A stretch of DNA of 64,000 bases from Candidatus Poribacteria bacterium. GTDB lineage: Bacteria; Poribacteria; WGA-4E; WGA-3G. Where the stretch lies: positions 21,623 through 85,622 of the forward strand of contig JAJDUH010000028.1 of the NCBI GenBank assembly GCA_022826805.1, read 5' to 3'. Each line of letters opens with the position of its first letter. Positions within the stretch are counted from its first letter, which is position 1. Of this stretch, positions 17,585 to 26,712 are shown in pieces. The notes beneath the pieces are model-generated. The model worked only from the letters and a program-made list of their open reading frames with translations. It ran no database searches and had not been told where the DNA came from. The position numbers and the translations under genes are program-made.

Positions 17585-18712
17585 ATGAGAACGTACAAAT
17601 ATCAAATACGTAACCACCCCAAGAACAAGCGCTTGGGCAATATGCTTGACGACCTTGCGGATGTCCATAACCACTTCTTGAAGTTGGAAAATCGATGCTA
17701 TAGGCGGTACGGCAAGTATGCCGGACGGTATCTCTTGCAACCGCACTTGACGAAGTTGCTCCATCGGACAAAACAACATTGGGCATGGATACCTCGTGAC
17801 ACACTTGACGCTGTGATTATCCGCCTGCACATCGCTTGGGAACGTTTTTTCAACATTGCTGGTGTTGGTCGCCCTAAATACAAGAAACGTCACAAATACC
17901 GTTCTGCGAAGTTCCAAACAGGCTATAAACTCGAAGATGGAGGTGTCCGCCTGTCGTTCAAATCGTGGAACGAAGCCTCGCAACGTTTGAAGTTCAACAA
18001 GCGTTGGTTTCTTTTTCACCAACACCGCGCGTGGCATGGAAACGTCCGCTATATCCAAATCCTTCGCGACAGTGTCGGAACGTATTGGCTTTATGTCGTG
18101 ACAGATGACGCCTCTAAAGAAGTTTTGCCTGCTACGGGTGAAAGTGTAGGTGCAGACTTCGGTATGAAAGACGCTTTTCTCACGCTGAACACGGGTGAGA
18201 AGATACAACACCCACAATTCTTGAAACAGTCCTTGAAGGAACTCCGAAACCTCAACAAAAGCCTTTCGCGTAAAGCCAAGGATTCTGGCAACTACTGGCG
18301 TGCGATCCATGATCTCGCGCGACTTTACCGTAAAGTTGCTGACCAACGCAGAGATTGGCAATGGAAGCTTGCTACTGACCTGTGCCGAAGGTTTGGCCTT
18401 ATCGCCACCGAGACGCTGAACCTTGACGGCATGAAACGGCTTTGGGGTCGAAAAGTCTCTGACCTTGCTTTCTACGAGTTTGTTGAGATATTGAGTTTCA
18501 AGTCTGTCAAACATAATCGCTATTTCCGTCAAGTCGGGCAGTGGACTGCTACGACGAAACCGTGTTCGGATTGTGGCTACAACAATGAAAACCTTTCGCT
18601 TTCAGATAGGCAGTGGACGTGTCCGAACTGTGGTTCGCACCACGACCGGGATGTCAACGCTGCAATAAATATCTTACGGGCTGCTTGCGATCCCGTTGTG
18701 GAGATAGTGTAA
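17585..18712 (+). CDS. tnpB: RNA-guided endonuclease TnpB
   Basis: About 375 residues. I start at the ATG at 17585 (MRTYKYQIR), the usual TnpB beginning; the upstream codons lie in the left-end stem structure. The RuvC-like active site looks intact: D in GADFGMKDAF, E in IATETLNLDGMK and D in HDRDVNAAINI. The zinc ribbon is CSDCGYNN ... CPNCG. The protein should be guided by an RNA from the element's right end to cut at a TTGAC-flanked target. No in-frame stop is present, so it may be active. Confidence 0.88.
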   Translation: MRTYKYQIRNHPKNKRLGNMLDDLADVHNHFLKLENRCYRRYGKYAGRYLLQPHLTKLLHRTKQHWAWIPRDTLDAVIIRLHIAWERFFNIAGVGRPKYKKRHKYRSAKFQTGYKLEDGGVRLSFKSWNEASQRLKFNKRWFLFHQHRAWHGNVRYIQILRDSVGTYWLYVVTDDASKEVLPATGESVGADFGMKDAFLTLNTGEKIQHPQFLKQSLKELRNLNKSLSRKAKDSGNYWRAIHDLARLYRKVADQRRDWQWKLATDLCRRFGLIATETLNLDGMKRLWGRKVSDLAFYEFVEILSFKSVKHNRYFRQVGQWTATTKPCSDCGYNNENLSLSDRQWTCPNCGSHHDRDVNAAINILRAACDPVVEIV

Positions 18713-18782
18713 GTCGACTTCTCAGAGGTCGCTGCCGTCTACGAAGCACAAGCCCCCGCCTTTAGGCGGTGGGTGCCTTGAC
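18713..18782 (+). ncRNA. predicted omega-RNA 3' region of the IS200/IS605 element
   Basis: TnpB guide RNAs normally overlap the 3' end of tnpB and run to the element's right end. Here the segment after the stop holds a smaller fold and then the CCGCC/GGCGG hairpin and TTGAC. The guide would be the DNA just past 18782, inside the YkgJ gene. The exact RNA start is not visible from sequence alone. Confidence 0.45.
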
Positions 18783-19369
18783 TGCTTTTTAATCGTCTCA
18801 ATCAAGAGATTACTTTTGCTGAGCGTGTGGACAACCTTCACGAGGTCTTGATAATCGCCGACGATGCTCCAATTGGCGATGATCTGCGTGGTAATCTCTT
18901 CGGATTCAATGTAATTGATAACATCGTGGATGTGTCGCTGAAAGGCTTCTGTTTCGAGATGTTCCTCTCCAAACGGACAGAGGGTATCTACACCGAGTAC
19001 GACCTTGCTCCCATCCTCACTGAACATTAAGGCAAACGGATAGAGTTGGCAATCGAGCGGACGGGTCGGATAAATGGTGCAGTGGCTTGTTTCCGGATCA
19101 AAAAAAGGGCAGATGTAGAAATCTTTGTGCGGTATTAGTTGGATCTGCGCGCTTTTTCCGTCTGTTTGGGGATGGAACAGTGAAGGATCGGCACCCTGGG
19201 CTATCACTTCCTCTGTTTCCGCTTCTGTGAAGATGGGCGCGAGTGGGCTGTCCACCTCTAAGAATCGACAACAGACATCGCAGGAAAAGCAGACCTCGGT
19301 GGGAATAATTTGGTAGAGTGTGGTGTTTGCAGGGTTAGGTATCTCCATCTTTAGTTTCATTCCGTTCAA
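18722..19369 (-). CDS. YkgJ-type cysteine-cluster protein with IS-derived C-terminus
   Basis: 215 residues. A cysteine-rich metal-chelating domain is clear: CFSCDVCCRFLEVD near residue 28, then CPFFDPETSHCTIYPTRPLDCQLYPF and DTLCPFG. The family is predicted to bind zinc or iron-sulfur. The last 18 codons after IKKQS (RHPPPKGGG to the stop) lie inside the IS200/IS605 right end, so the insertion has replaced the natural tail. Joining the two flanks at the TTGAC motifs gives an ancestral ending IKKQSRKKKGGVSSPE and a stop. The core domain is intact, so the protein may still work. It follows the DegT gene by 18 bases. Confidence 0.8.
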   Translation of the reverse strand: MNGMKLKMEIPNPANTTLYQIIPTEVCFSCDVCCRFLEVDSPLAPIFTEAETEEVIAQGADPSLFHPQTDGKSAQIQLIPHKDFYICPFFDPETSHCTIYPTRPLDCQLYPFALMFSEDGSKVVLGVDTLCPFGEEHLETEAFQRHIHDVINYIESEEITTQIIANWSIVGDYQDLVKVVHTLSKSNLLIETIKKQSRHPPPKGGGLCFVDGSDL

Positions 19370-19387
19370 CCCAACCTACGAGTTTTG

Positions 19388-20533
19388 TTATTGTCCCACA
19401 ATTTTTCCTATCTCACCAATTACGATATGAATCTCTTCTTCGGTTAATGCGGGATGGAGAGGAAGGCTTACGACGCGCTCAAAGGCTGCTTCAGCACACG
19501 GAAAATCTCCCACGCCGTAGCTGTATTCCTTCTGATAAAACTCGAAGAGGTGTAGCGGTATATAGTGGACACTGCATTCAATGTTTGCCTCGCGCAACGC
19601 TCCGATGAATCCGTCGCGCTCACCCGGTGGAAGTTGGATAATGTAAAGATGCCACGAATGTTCGCTCGGATTATCCGGGACTATCGGTGTGCTGATCTGT
19701 GGAATATTCGCCAGTTCGGTTTGATAAATCTGGGCGAGATCTCGGCGGCGTTCATGCTGCTTGTTGAGCTTCATGAGTTGACATAACCCCATCGCCGCTT
19801 GAATATCGGTCATGTTGTATTTATACCCCTCAGTGGCGATGTCATACCGCCAGATGTCGCGCTGCGATTGACGTGCCCAAGCGTCCTTGTCGATGCCGTG
19901 GAGTCGCATCGTACGGATCGGTTTGGCGAATGCGTCGTTGTTAGTGGTAACCATACCGCCTTCTGCTGTTGTCATATTTTTATTCGCATAAAAACTGAAA
20001 GCGGATAGGTCGCCGATGCTGCCGATATATTGCCCATTGTATTCGGTTGGAATCGCGTGGGCTGCGTCGTCAATGAGTGTGAGATTATGGTTTCGACAGA
20101 TGTCCTGTAGGGCATCCATGTTACAGGGGAGCCCAGCGAAATGAACGGGTAGTATCGCCTTCGTACGCCGTGTTATCGCCTGTTCAATCTGGGTTACATC
20201 GATATTCAATGTATGAGGCTGGATGTCTACAAAAACAGGTTTTGCGCCGACATAGCGGATTGCTTCCGCAGTGGCAGTAAAGGTGTAAGGGGTCGTGATG
20301 ACTTCGTCGCCACTACCGATCCCCGCTACAACAAGGCTCAGATGTAACGCAGCGGTGCAGGAACTGACAGCAATCGCGTGCTTGACGCCAAGGTACTCGG
20401 CGAAGGCGCGTTCAAACTCACGCACCTTGGTCCCCGTACTAATCCACTTGGAGGCGAGAACTTGGCTGACAGCTTCGATTTCGGTGTCATCGATCCAAGG
20501 GCGACTAAAAGGTATAAACGGTTTTTTTGCCAT
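19388..20533 (-). CDS. DegT/DnrJ/EryC1/StrS family sugar aminotransferase
   Basis: 381 residues. The fold-type I PLP signatures are VSSCTAALHLSLVVAGIG, DDAAHAIPTEYNG and the Schiff-base lysine in SFYANKNMTTAEGG. C-terminal HSWHLYIIQL and SVHYIPLH are typical. These enzymes aminate keto sugars in nucleotide-sugar or cell-surface glycan synthesis; no sugar-modifying partner genes are in the window. It leads a minus-strand run with YkgJ, DUF2156 and the thiamine-kinase-like gene. Confidence 0.88.
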   Translation of the reverse strand: MAKKPFIPFSRPWIDDTEIEAVSQVLASKWISTGTKVREFERAFAEYLGVKHAIAVSSCTAALHLSLVVAGIGSGDEVITTPYTFTATAEAIRYVGAKPVFVDIQPHTLNIDVTQIEQAITRRTKAILPVHFAGLPCNMDALQDICRNHNLTLIDDAAHAIPTEYNGQYIGSIGDLSAFSFYANKNMTTAEGGMVTTNNDAFAKPIRTMRLHGIDKDAWARQSQRDIWRYDIATEGYKYNMTDIQAAMGLCQLMKLNKQHERRRDLAQIYQTELANIPQISTPIVPDNPSEHSWHLYIIQLPPGERDGFIGALREANIECSVHYIPLHLFEFYQKEYSYGVGDFPCAEAAFERVVSLPLHPALTEEEIHIVIGEIGKIVGQ

Positions 20534-20692
20534 TTTTTTTCACTTTCCTTGCGGTTCGGTGAGGCACGTCTAAAATTCCAAGAGCGTCTCCGTATATCTG
20601 AAGAAACACCCCACGGACTCTTACTGCGAGGCAACACGCGCATTCCGTGTTGATCCGCACCCCCCCCCACTGCGTTTCAGGTTTCGCGTTTT

Positions 20693-21145
20693 TTAATTTT
20701 CCTTAGTTTGTTGCAAAATCTGGATCATTGCCTCAAGAGCGAGGGTGTAACTATGTATTCCGAATCCACCGATAACGCCGGTTGCTACCGCTGATACGTA
20801 GGAATGGTGCCGAAATTCCTCACGCGCATAGATGTTGGAGAGATGTATCTCAACGACGGGCAGTGCGACCGTGGAGAGGGCATCTCGGATGGCAATGCTG
20901 GTATGCGAGTAAGCTGCAGGATTAATCAAAATACCGTCTGCCCAGTCGATATGCTCCCCGATGATAGAGACAAGTTCGCCTTCGTGGTTAGATTGGAAGA
21001 TTTTGAGTGTAATCTCATGCGGCGATGCTGCGGCGTATCGGTCGAGTGTAGCGTTGATATCTGCTAACGTTTGGTGTCCATAGATCTCCGGTTGGCGTTT
21101 CCCCAAGAGATGCAGATTCGGTCCGTGAAGGACGAGTACGTTCAT
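20693..21145 (-). CDS. aroQ: 3-dehydroquinate dehydratase, type II
   Basis: 150 residues, the expected size. The conserved [16 protein letters not shown] holds the catalytic Arg and Tyr, followed by [43 protein letters not shown] and [15 protein letters not shown]. It catalyses step three of the shikimate pathway. It lies between the DegT gene and the defence locus and is preceded by a 240-base gap with short direct repeats. Confidence 0.93.
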   Translation of the reverse strand: MNVLVLHGPNLHLLGKRQPEIYGHQTLADINATLDRYAAASPHEITLKIFQSNHEGELVSIIGEHIDWADGILINPAAYSHTSIAIRDALSTVALPVVEIHLSNIYAREEFRHHSYVSAVATGVIGGFGIHSYTLALEAMIQILQQTKEN

Positions 21146-21387
21146 GTATGCGTTCCCTTTTTTCGTGAAATATTGCCTTTGTCGTGAAGAGTATACAATG
21201 GCTGAGAAAAATTCGCAAGAATTTTTGAGGTTTTGGGAGGGGCATTTAGCTTTCCGAAATTTTAGGTGGTTACCGCTTCTCGGGAATCCACCGTAGGAGG
21301 GATTTCCTAATCCCGACTTTTCGCGAAAATCGGATAAAAACCTTAAAACTAAATAACTCTAAGGTTTTGGGAGGTATAGATGAAAGA
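21146..21387. other. 242-base gap with short repeats
   Basis: No gene is seen. GGTTTTGGGAGG occurs at about 21229 and again near 21363. The palindrome GGGATT-TCCT-AATCCC lies around 21300, and the phrase AAAACTAAATAAC near 21347 recurs near 47208. The gap separates aroQ from the helicase 3' end. Confidence 0.5.
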
Positions 21388-24300
21388 TTAAATGAGTGCA
21401 GCACTACAGATTATTCTGACGTACGATTCGGATTGCTCACCGGACGATGGTCGGTGTTTTTCCAAATTTGCCATGTTGTGACGGTGATAGATGTTTGTCA
21501 GTTCGGTTAGCAACTCATCCCCTGTGATTTTCCCGCGGTGTAGGCGATTGATGTCCCGCTTGATTACCTCAGTAAGATATGAGCGAAAGGCTTGATCAAG
21601 TCTACTTATCTGGTCTGTGTCCTTTGACATGCCGCTAAGGAGTCTCAACTCCTTCAGGATATATCTTTGTGCACGTGTTAGCTGTTGGACTGAAAAAACA
21701 GTTCGCCTTTTATTTTCCGATGCAAAATCTTTTTGTTGTTTCGTGACGTGGGCGTTATGTTCTGGTGGAAGCGGTTTCTCTGGCAATTCGGGATCACACT
21801 GGAGTCGCTGGAGAATTCCCGCTGGGTCCGTGGTAACCAATTGTCCATTTTCATCAAACAAGCAAGGCTGCTGGAATGAACCCAAACGGCAGAAAATGTA
21901 AGCTCCTTTTGTATCAGAGGGAATACCTGTACGGATACCGTCTCTTAGATTTGCAATACGTTCGTACTCCTCTGGGTCTTGCCGTTTGATTTGTCGCAAT
22001 ATTTCCTCTGCTTCGACAAAACTCATACTGGTTTCTTGATTATCTTCCAAAAGGTTAAGTTGCTCGTGGTTCTGCTCATAGATTGCGTACATCGCCTCTT
22101 CGTTAATCTGTTCAGTATTATCAAGAATTGCTGCGTCCTCTCCAATAGTATCATGGATTTCCTGAATTCGGTTTCGGAGTGTTTCTTGCAAACCGAGGTT
22201 GCGTTCAATACCGAGTTCGGGTAGGAAGTTAAAACCATAAATCTTATCAAATTCGCTGCCTATCCGGTCAATCCGTCCAAAACGTTGAATTAAACGGACA
22301 GGGTTCCAGTGCAGATCGTAGTTAATCAACATCCCACAATCCTGTAGATTCAACCCCTCTGCCAAAACATCTGTAGCAATGAGTGTATTGAGTTCATTTT
22401 CACTGGTGCTTTGTCTATGTTCAGGATTTGCATTGGGGGCAAATCGCGCGACGATTTTCTGTTTATCTGTGTTACTACTATAGATTACTTCAGTGTCATC
22501 GGTTTTTAAATTTTCATAAAGGTATTTGGCAGTATCAATATAGCGTGTGAAAATGAGTCGCTTCCCATTGCATAGAGGTTTACTGCTAAGCAAGTTTTTG
22601 AGGGTTTGGAATTTGGCATCCTCTACTGGGGTAATCTCCCGTATCGGTTCTAAAATTTGCGTTAGTACCTCAATATCATGCCAAATGTCCTCACACAATG
22701 CTTTCACATCAAAATCTTCAATGTTATAAGACTCGGAGAATCTTTCCAACTGATCAAGGATATCCCGTTCATCAAAATCTATGTCAACTTCATCAGCATT
22801 GCTTCCATCATAAAGAATCTGTTGCGCATCTTCACCAGCAGCCACAATACCATTCTCCAATGCCTTAAGAAACAGAATATGAACATTCAAAAACCGAGAG
22901 ATCGTCCGTTTGAAAGCGTAGACACTGGATTCAAAGCGTTTGAAGAGTAGTACACGAATTAAACCACGCAAATTTCTGCCAGCACTCTGTAAATCTCGGT
23001 AAGGCGCGACTCTCTGCTTTCTCTTTTTAACATAATGCCAGAGGCCATACCGAGCATAGGTCAACTGTGGAGTTTTAGTGGTTTTCACCGTCCCGAGGTG
23101 CTCCCGAATTCGTTGATAAAGCCCTTGGTAGGTTTCCTCAATACTGTATTCCACTGTCTTAAGGATCCGCTGTGGAAAAAACTGCTGTGTATCGCCGATT
23201 CGGACGTAAGCGCGCCGTTGATGATTTAGGTAATCACTAAATTGGGTGGGATCGACGGGCTTATGCGTCTCTGCATCGTATCCATACCATCGCAGAATAT
23301 GGTTTCGGGTACGGCGGATGAGAATGTGCTGCAAAAGGACGCGGAGGTCCCGGGTGCCTTTCTCTATGTGACGAAAATACTCACGCAAATGTGTTGGATC
23401 AAGAGGTAGATCGGTATCATCATCAAGATGGAAAAGTTTAAATTGATGGTAAATGTCCCAGGCACTTTTGTTACGTGGTGTTGCAGTGAGAAAGCAACTT
23501 TTTTTCTCTCCGGTTGTTAAGAAATCTTGCAGAATTCGGTAACGTTGAGTCCCCGGATTTCGGAAGTTATGGCTTTCGTCAACAAGGATGAAATTTCTGT
23601 TTTCGTAATGATTGAAAAGTAGATTTCGAGCATTCTCTTCGTCACTGCTGAGAATCCCACTGGAAATCACTTGAGCCTTGAGGTGGTGAAACTCGTTGTA
23701 ACGTTCCCACATTGGAATGAGTGCTGGTGGGCAGAAGATTAACGGACGCGCATTCTCAACCTGTTCAAAGTACTTCACAATTGCAGAACCGATATAACTT
23801 TTTCCCAACCCGACGACATCAGAAACGAAAGCACCACCGTATTTATTAATAATTTTAATTGCTTGCCACACCGCCACCTGTTGAAAATCAGCCAGTTGCT
23901 CCATCAGATCAGCAGCAGGGGAAAGTCTGTCCTCGTCCCACTCAAGTCGCTCCTTGACCAGTTCATAGAGTGTTTTCATGTAGACGTCATAAGGACAAAC
24001 AAGAGCAAGTGCCCAAGAATTTTCCATCTCGTCCATCAAAACTTCGTTAAAGTCTTCGGATTCCTCCCATAACTCATCAAACCAATTGCGGAGTTGTTCT
24101 TGATTGGCATCACCGTGGACAACGATGTTCAATTCAGTGTTACTGGTTAAACCTGCCAAGGTGAGATTAGATGAACCGACGATAGAAATGCCAGTTTCAT
24201 AACGTCCGTTTTGTTTGTAGTCAAAAATATAGGCTTTAGCGTGGAGTCTATCCTTGGTGTAAACTCGAACTTTCAGTTTCTTACTGACAATCATATCCAC

Positions 24301-24672
24301 TAAGGTTTTGATTAACTGCTCGGATTCATCAGTTTGAGGCATTACATCAACACACGCTCTCAGGTTTTCGGCGGTCTCCCTTGCCCTTGCCTTGCGTGCA
24401 GTACGATTTGAGTAGGTGAGATCCTCAGTCGCGTTTTCGATAGTGGATAACTCTTTATAGCCCTCAGCGAGCTGTTCAATCGTTTCGCGCGTGCTGGTGT
24501 TGCCGATGAGAAGACGGAGTTCAGTCAGGTTCTGTAATTCTTTTGCAATACTGGTAAAACCGGAAAGTAAGAAGTAACCTACGGCAAAACGAGCACTATC
24601 AGTAGAATCTAAGATGAGGTTGACGTTGTCAACCAATTTTTCGTTTCGGTTATCAATAATGTCATTTGTCAT
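21388..24672 (-). CDS. PLD-domain SNF2-type helicase (defence-like)
   Basis: 1094 residues. An N-terminal phospholipase-D-like nuclease domain shows LHAKAYIF (His144, Lys146) and GSSNLT (166-171), one HKD-type half site. A SNF2-family helicase follows with GLGKS (288-292), VDESHNF (365), SCFLTATPRNK, and near residue 800 a C-terminal motif VI IQRFGRIDRIGS. Its ATG directly abuts the TAA of the methylase fragment (TAAATG), so translation was coupled. The PLD-SNF2 helicase beside a type IIG-like methylase resembles DISARM- or BREX-type defence partners but matches no named system that I can assign with confidence. It may be non-functional because its partner is broken. Confidence 0.82.
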   Translation of the reverse strand: MTNDIIDNRNEKLVDNVNLILDSTDSARFAVGYFLLSGFTSIAKELQNLTELRLLIGNTSTRETIEQLAEGYKELSTIENATEDLTYSNRTARKARARETAENLRACVDVMPQTDESEQLIKTLVDMIVSKKLKVRVYTKDRLHAKAYIFDYKQNGRYETGISIVGSSNLTLAGLTSNTELNIVVHGDANQEQLRNWFDELWEESEDFNEVLMDEMENSWALALVCPYDVYMKTLYELVKERLEWDEDRLSPAADLMEQLADFQQVAVWQAIKIINKYGGAFVSDVVGLGKSYIGSAIVKYFEQVENARPLIFCPPALIPMWERYNEFHHLKAQVISSGILSSDEENARNLLFNHYENRNFILVDESHNFRNPGTQRYRILQDFLTTGEKKSCFLTATPRNKSAWDIYHQFKLFHLDDDTDLPLDPTHLREYFRHIEKGTRDLRVLLQHILIRRTRNHILRWYGYDAETHKPVDPTQFSDYLNHQRRAYVRIGDTQQFFPQRILKTVEYSIEETYQGLYQRIREHLGTVKTTKTPQLTYARYGLWHYVKKRKQRVAPYRDLQSAGRNLRGLIRVLLFKRFESSVYAFKRTISRFLNVHILFLKALENGIVAAGEDAQQILYDGSNADEVDIDFDERDILDQLERFSESYNIEDFDVKALCEDIWHDIEVLTQILEPIREITPVEDAKFQTLKNLLSSKPLCNGKRLIFTRYIDTAKYLYENLKTDDTEVIYSSNTDKQKIVARFAPNANPEHRQSTSENELNTLIATDVLAEGLNLQDCGMLINYDLHWNPVRLIQRFGRIDRIGSEFDKIYGFNFLPELGIERNLGLQETLRNRIQEIHDTIGEDAAILDNTEQINEEAMYAIYEQNHEQLNLLEDNQETSMSFVEAEEILRQIKRQDPEEYERIANLRDGIRTGIPSDTKGAYIFCRLGSFQQPCLFDENGQLVTTDPAGILQRLQCDPELPEKPLPPEHNAHVTKQQKDFASENKRRTVFSVQQLTRAQRYILKELRLLSGMSKDTDQISRLDQAFRSYLTEVIKRDINRLHRGKITGDELLTELTNIYHRHNMANLEKHRPSSGEQSESYVRIICSAALI

Positions 24673-25843
24673 TTAAGTTTTCGCCTTCTGCAAACGGGTC
24701 GTTACGAGTTGTGTGACTGCTTCATAGACATCATCGCGCTCGCCTTGGGTTAATTCCAGGATATCGAAGATAACGTTGTCAATGGAACGTCGCGCTGGGG
24801 AAGGTTTTAAGACATCCCAATCTTCTGATTCAAGGATAGTTTCATCAAGATTTACTCCCCGAACCATAATATTAGGGTCAACACATAGCAAATTCTTCAA
24901 GTCAGTGGGTTGAATTTCTAACGCCCAGGTTCGGTTTAGGCGTCCATTCACATTTACCATCAACTGGAAAAGGGTAGAATTGAGGGAAAAACAGAGTGGA
25001 ACTGACAAATTCGCCTTTCCATCAATTTCTATAAAACTACCGGTGGCATAACAACCTTCAGGAGCATACATCGTTTTTGCTGTGGTTGCTGTTGACGAGA
25101 TCAGAAGTGGAAAACAGAGGTTTGGAGGAAGACGTCCACCAAGATTGTACCATGGTTTTCTTCTCCGAGCGTTTCCCCCCTTATGAATACCTTCTGATTC
25201 ACCCCACTTAATGTAATTCAAAGCTGATGTCCTTGCTAAAAAATTCTTGATTTTAGAACAACGGAAAATTTGGCGTGGTAACTGATCTAGACGAATAATA
25301 AGACTTTTCACATCTTCTGAATCGGTAATAATAGGACTCAAGAATTCATCTTCAATATTCCATCTTGAAATTGTAGACTTATCAGGTGCAAAAAAATTAT
25401 CTGCCCCAGTAATCAAACCTCTACGTATCGTAGCGACATCATCCAAACGTACCAAGGCATTCTTGCCTTTTTCCAAAATGTGTAAGTAGATATCCGGAGC
25501 ACGGAGGTACTTTGCCCCCCATTTTTCTCCAATATAGTTTGCTTTTTTGTCTAGCCCATTAGCGAAGATTACTTCTTGGGAAAAAGGACGAATACAATGC
25601 TCTGGCGTCCTGACGTTTCCTGTCGTAGTTTCGATTTCGTAAAAGATAACAGGATGTAAAATTGACTCAAATGGCACATTGAAGTTGACAAATCGAGAAG
25701 TTTGTTGCAATCCGGGCCCGAACCTTTTATATGGTGCAGAGGTCAGACATATAACGGTGTTAACATCTACATCTTTGAATGAACGTTTCACAGAGTTGTC
25801 TAAAGTGAGTTTGTGATGACACCCCTTGAGGAGGAACTCTTTT
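24673..25843 (-). pseudogene. type IIG-like restriction/methylase, C-terminal (target-recognition) fragment
   Basis: About 390 codons remain in frame from the IS edge (reading KEFLLKGCHHKLTLDNS) to the TAA joined to the helicase ATG. The content resembles the C-terminal specificity region of Eco57I/type IIG methylases: KRSFKDVDVNTVICL, a restriction-type DNA-binding region, GCYATGSFIEID and FQLMVNVNGRLN. The open frame begins at a GTG at 25791, but the family-like sequence continues back to the IS. It has lost the N-terminal half and the catalytic core (see the other fragment). Confidence 0.75.
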
Positions 25844-25844
25844 A

Positions 25845-26712
25845 AGTAGTGTTTACATTGTAAAAGTTATTGAAAGTATGATTAGGTTTTGGTATGCTAT
25901 GTCGTATGAAAACTCAAAAGATAGACGTAACTCAAGACCTGCCTGTCGTGATTTCTGATGCGGCTTGGGAGAGCCTCTTCCCGTTTCTCAAAGCGTATTC
26001 AAACATCTATGTCGGTAACCCTGAAGACTGTAGACGCTTTCTCTCAGCCATCATGTGGATGACCAAAGAAGGAGCAACTTGGCGTGCCCTTCCCAAAGCC
26101 TATGGATATTGGAATAGTATCTATAGACGCTTTGGGCGCTGGTGCGATGCCGGGGTCTTTGAAAAACTCCATGAACATTTCCATGCCGCTGGGGAAATCT
26201 CTGCCCTCCTCGTTGACTCGACGATTCTGCGGGCAGACTCGTCGGCAGCGGGTGCCCCGAAAAAAAAACGGAGGTCAAGCAAATGAGGCACTGGGTCGAA
26301 GCCATGGGGGTTTTACCACGAAACTCCATGCGGCTGTGAGTGATGCGTTTAGCCCCTTGCGTTTTCTCTTGACGGCAGGTGCGCGTTATGACGTGACATA
26401 AGCCCCTGCGTTGATTCAAGGGTATACGTGTGGTGGCGTTGTTGCCGATGCAGCCTATGACTCAGATGCCTTGAGAGCCAGTATTGTCGTCCAAGGCGGA
26501 GTTGCGGTGATTCGTCCACGGCAGAACGGCGTTGAAGTCCGTCCTTATGACGAAGATTTGTATAAACTTCGCAACGTCATTGAGCGTTTCTTTCATCGCT
26601 TGAAACAGTATCGGCGTGTAGCAACGCGCTATGATAAATACGCCAGTCGATACCTCGGATTCGTCCATTTCGCAGCTATACTTATTACTGGTAAAAAAAT
26701 GTAAACACTACT
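25845..26712 (+). mobile_element. IS5-family element, IS427-like, defective
   Basis: The 868-base element has perfect 13-base terminal inverted repeats, AGTAGTGTTTACA and TGTAAACACTACT, flanked by TA on both sides (25843-25844 and 26713-26714), which fits TA target duplication of the IS427 group. The transposase is frame-disrupted and contains a stop. It separates the two halves of the methylase gene. Confidence 0.82.
25906..26704 (+). pseudogene. IS5-family transposase, frameshifted and nonsense-mutated
   Basis: The N-terminal part (SDAAWESLFPFLKAY ... WRALPKAYGYWNSIYRRFGRW) and the first DDE aspartate (LLVDSTILRADSS) are in one frame. The frame ends at 26286 just after a run of nine A. The continuation (NEALGRSHGGFTTKLHA) lies in another frame, and that frame meets a TAA at 26399 after GARYDVT. 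The second Asp (VADAAYDS) and the Glu (NVIERFFHRLKQYRRVATRY) are present after it. Slippage on the A-run could be programmed, but the TAA is not expected, so the copy is probably inactive. Confidence 0.8.

Larger units (their letters stand above)
17465..18782 (+). mobile_element. IS200/IS605-family element, TnpB-only (IS1341-like)
   Basis: A TTGAC pentamer occurs immediately outside the left end (17460-17464) and at the right end (18778-18782), as expected for a left-flank target motif and a right cleavage motif. The left end folds as two nested stems: GGTAGACA/TGTCTACC (around 17500-17542) enclosing CGTTGC/GCAACG. The right end has a strong CCGCC-TTTA-GGCGG stem at 18752-18773, the usual site of the omega RNA 3' end. 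It encodes TnpB only and no TnpA is visible, so it needs a transposase in trans. The right end lies inside the YkgJ gene. Confidence 0.75.

Noticed and set aside
17429..18532. A 367-codon minus-strand frame opposite tnpB
   Set aside because: It is fully antisense to an intact TnpB gene, has no family resemblance and no ribosome site. It is a shadow frame.
21388..25843. Complete DISARM or BREX system
   Set aside because: DISARM needs DrmA/DrmB and BREX needs BrxC/PglZ; none of these is in the window. Only a helicase and a broken methylase are present.
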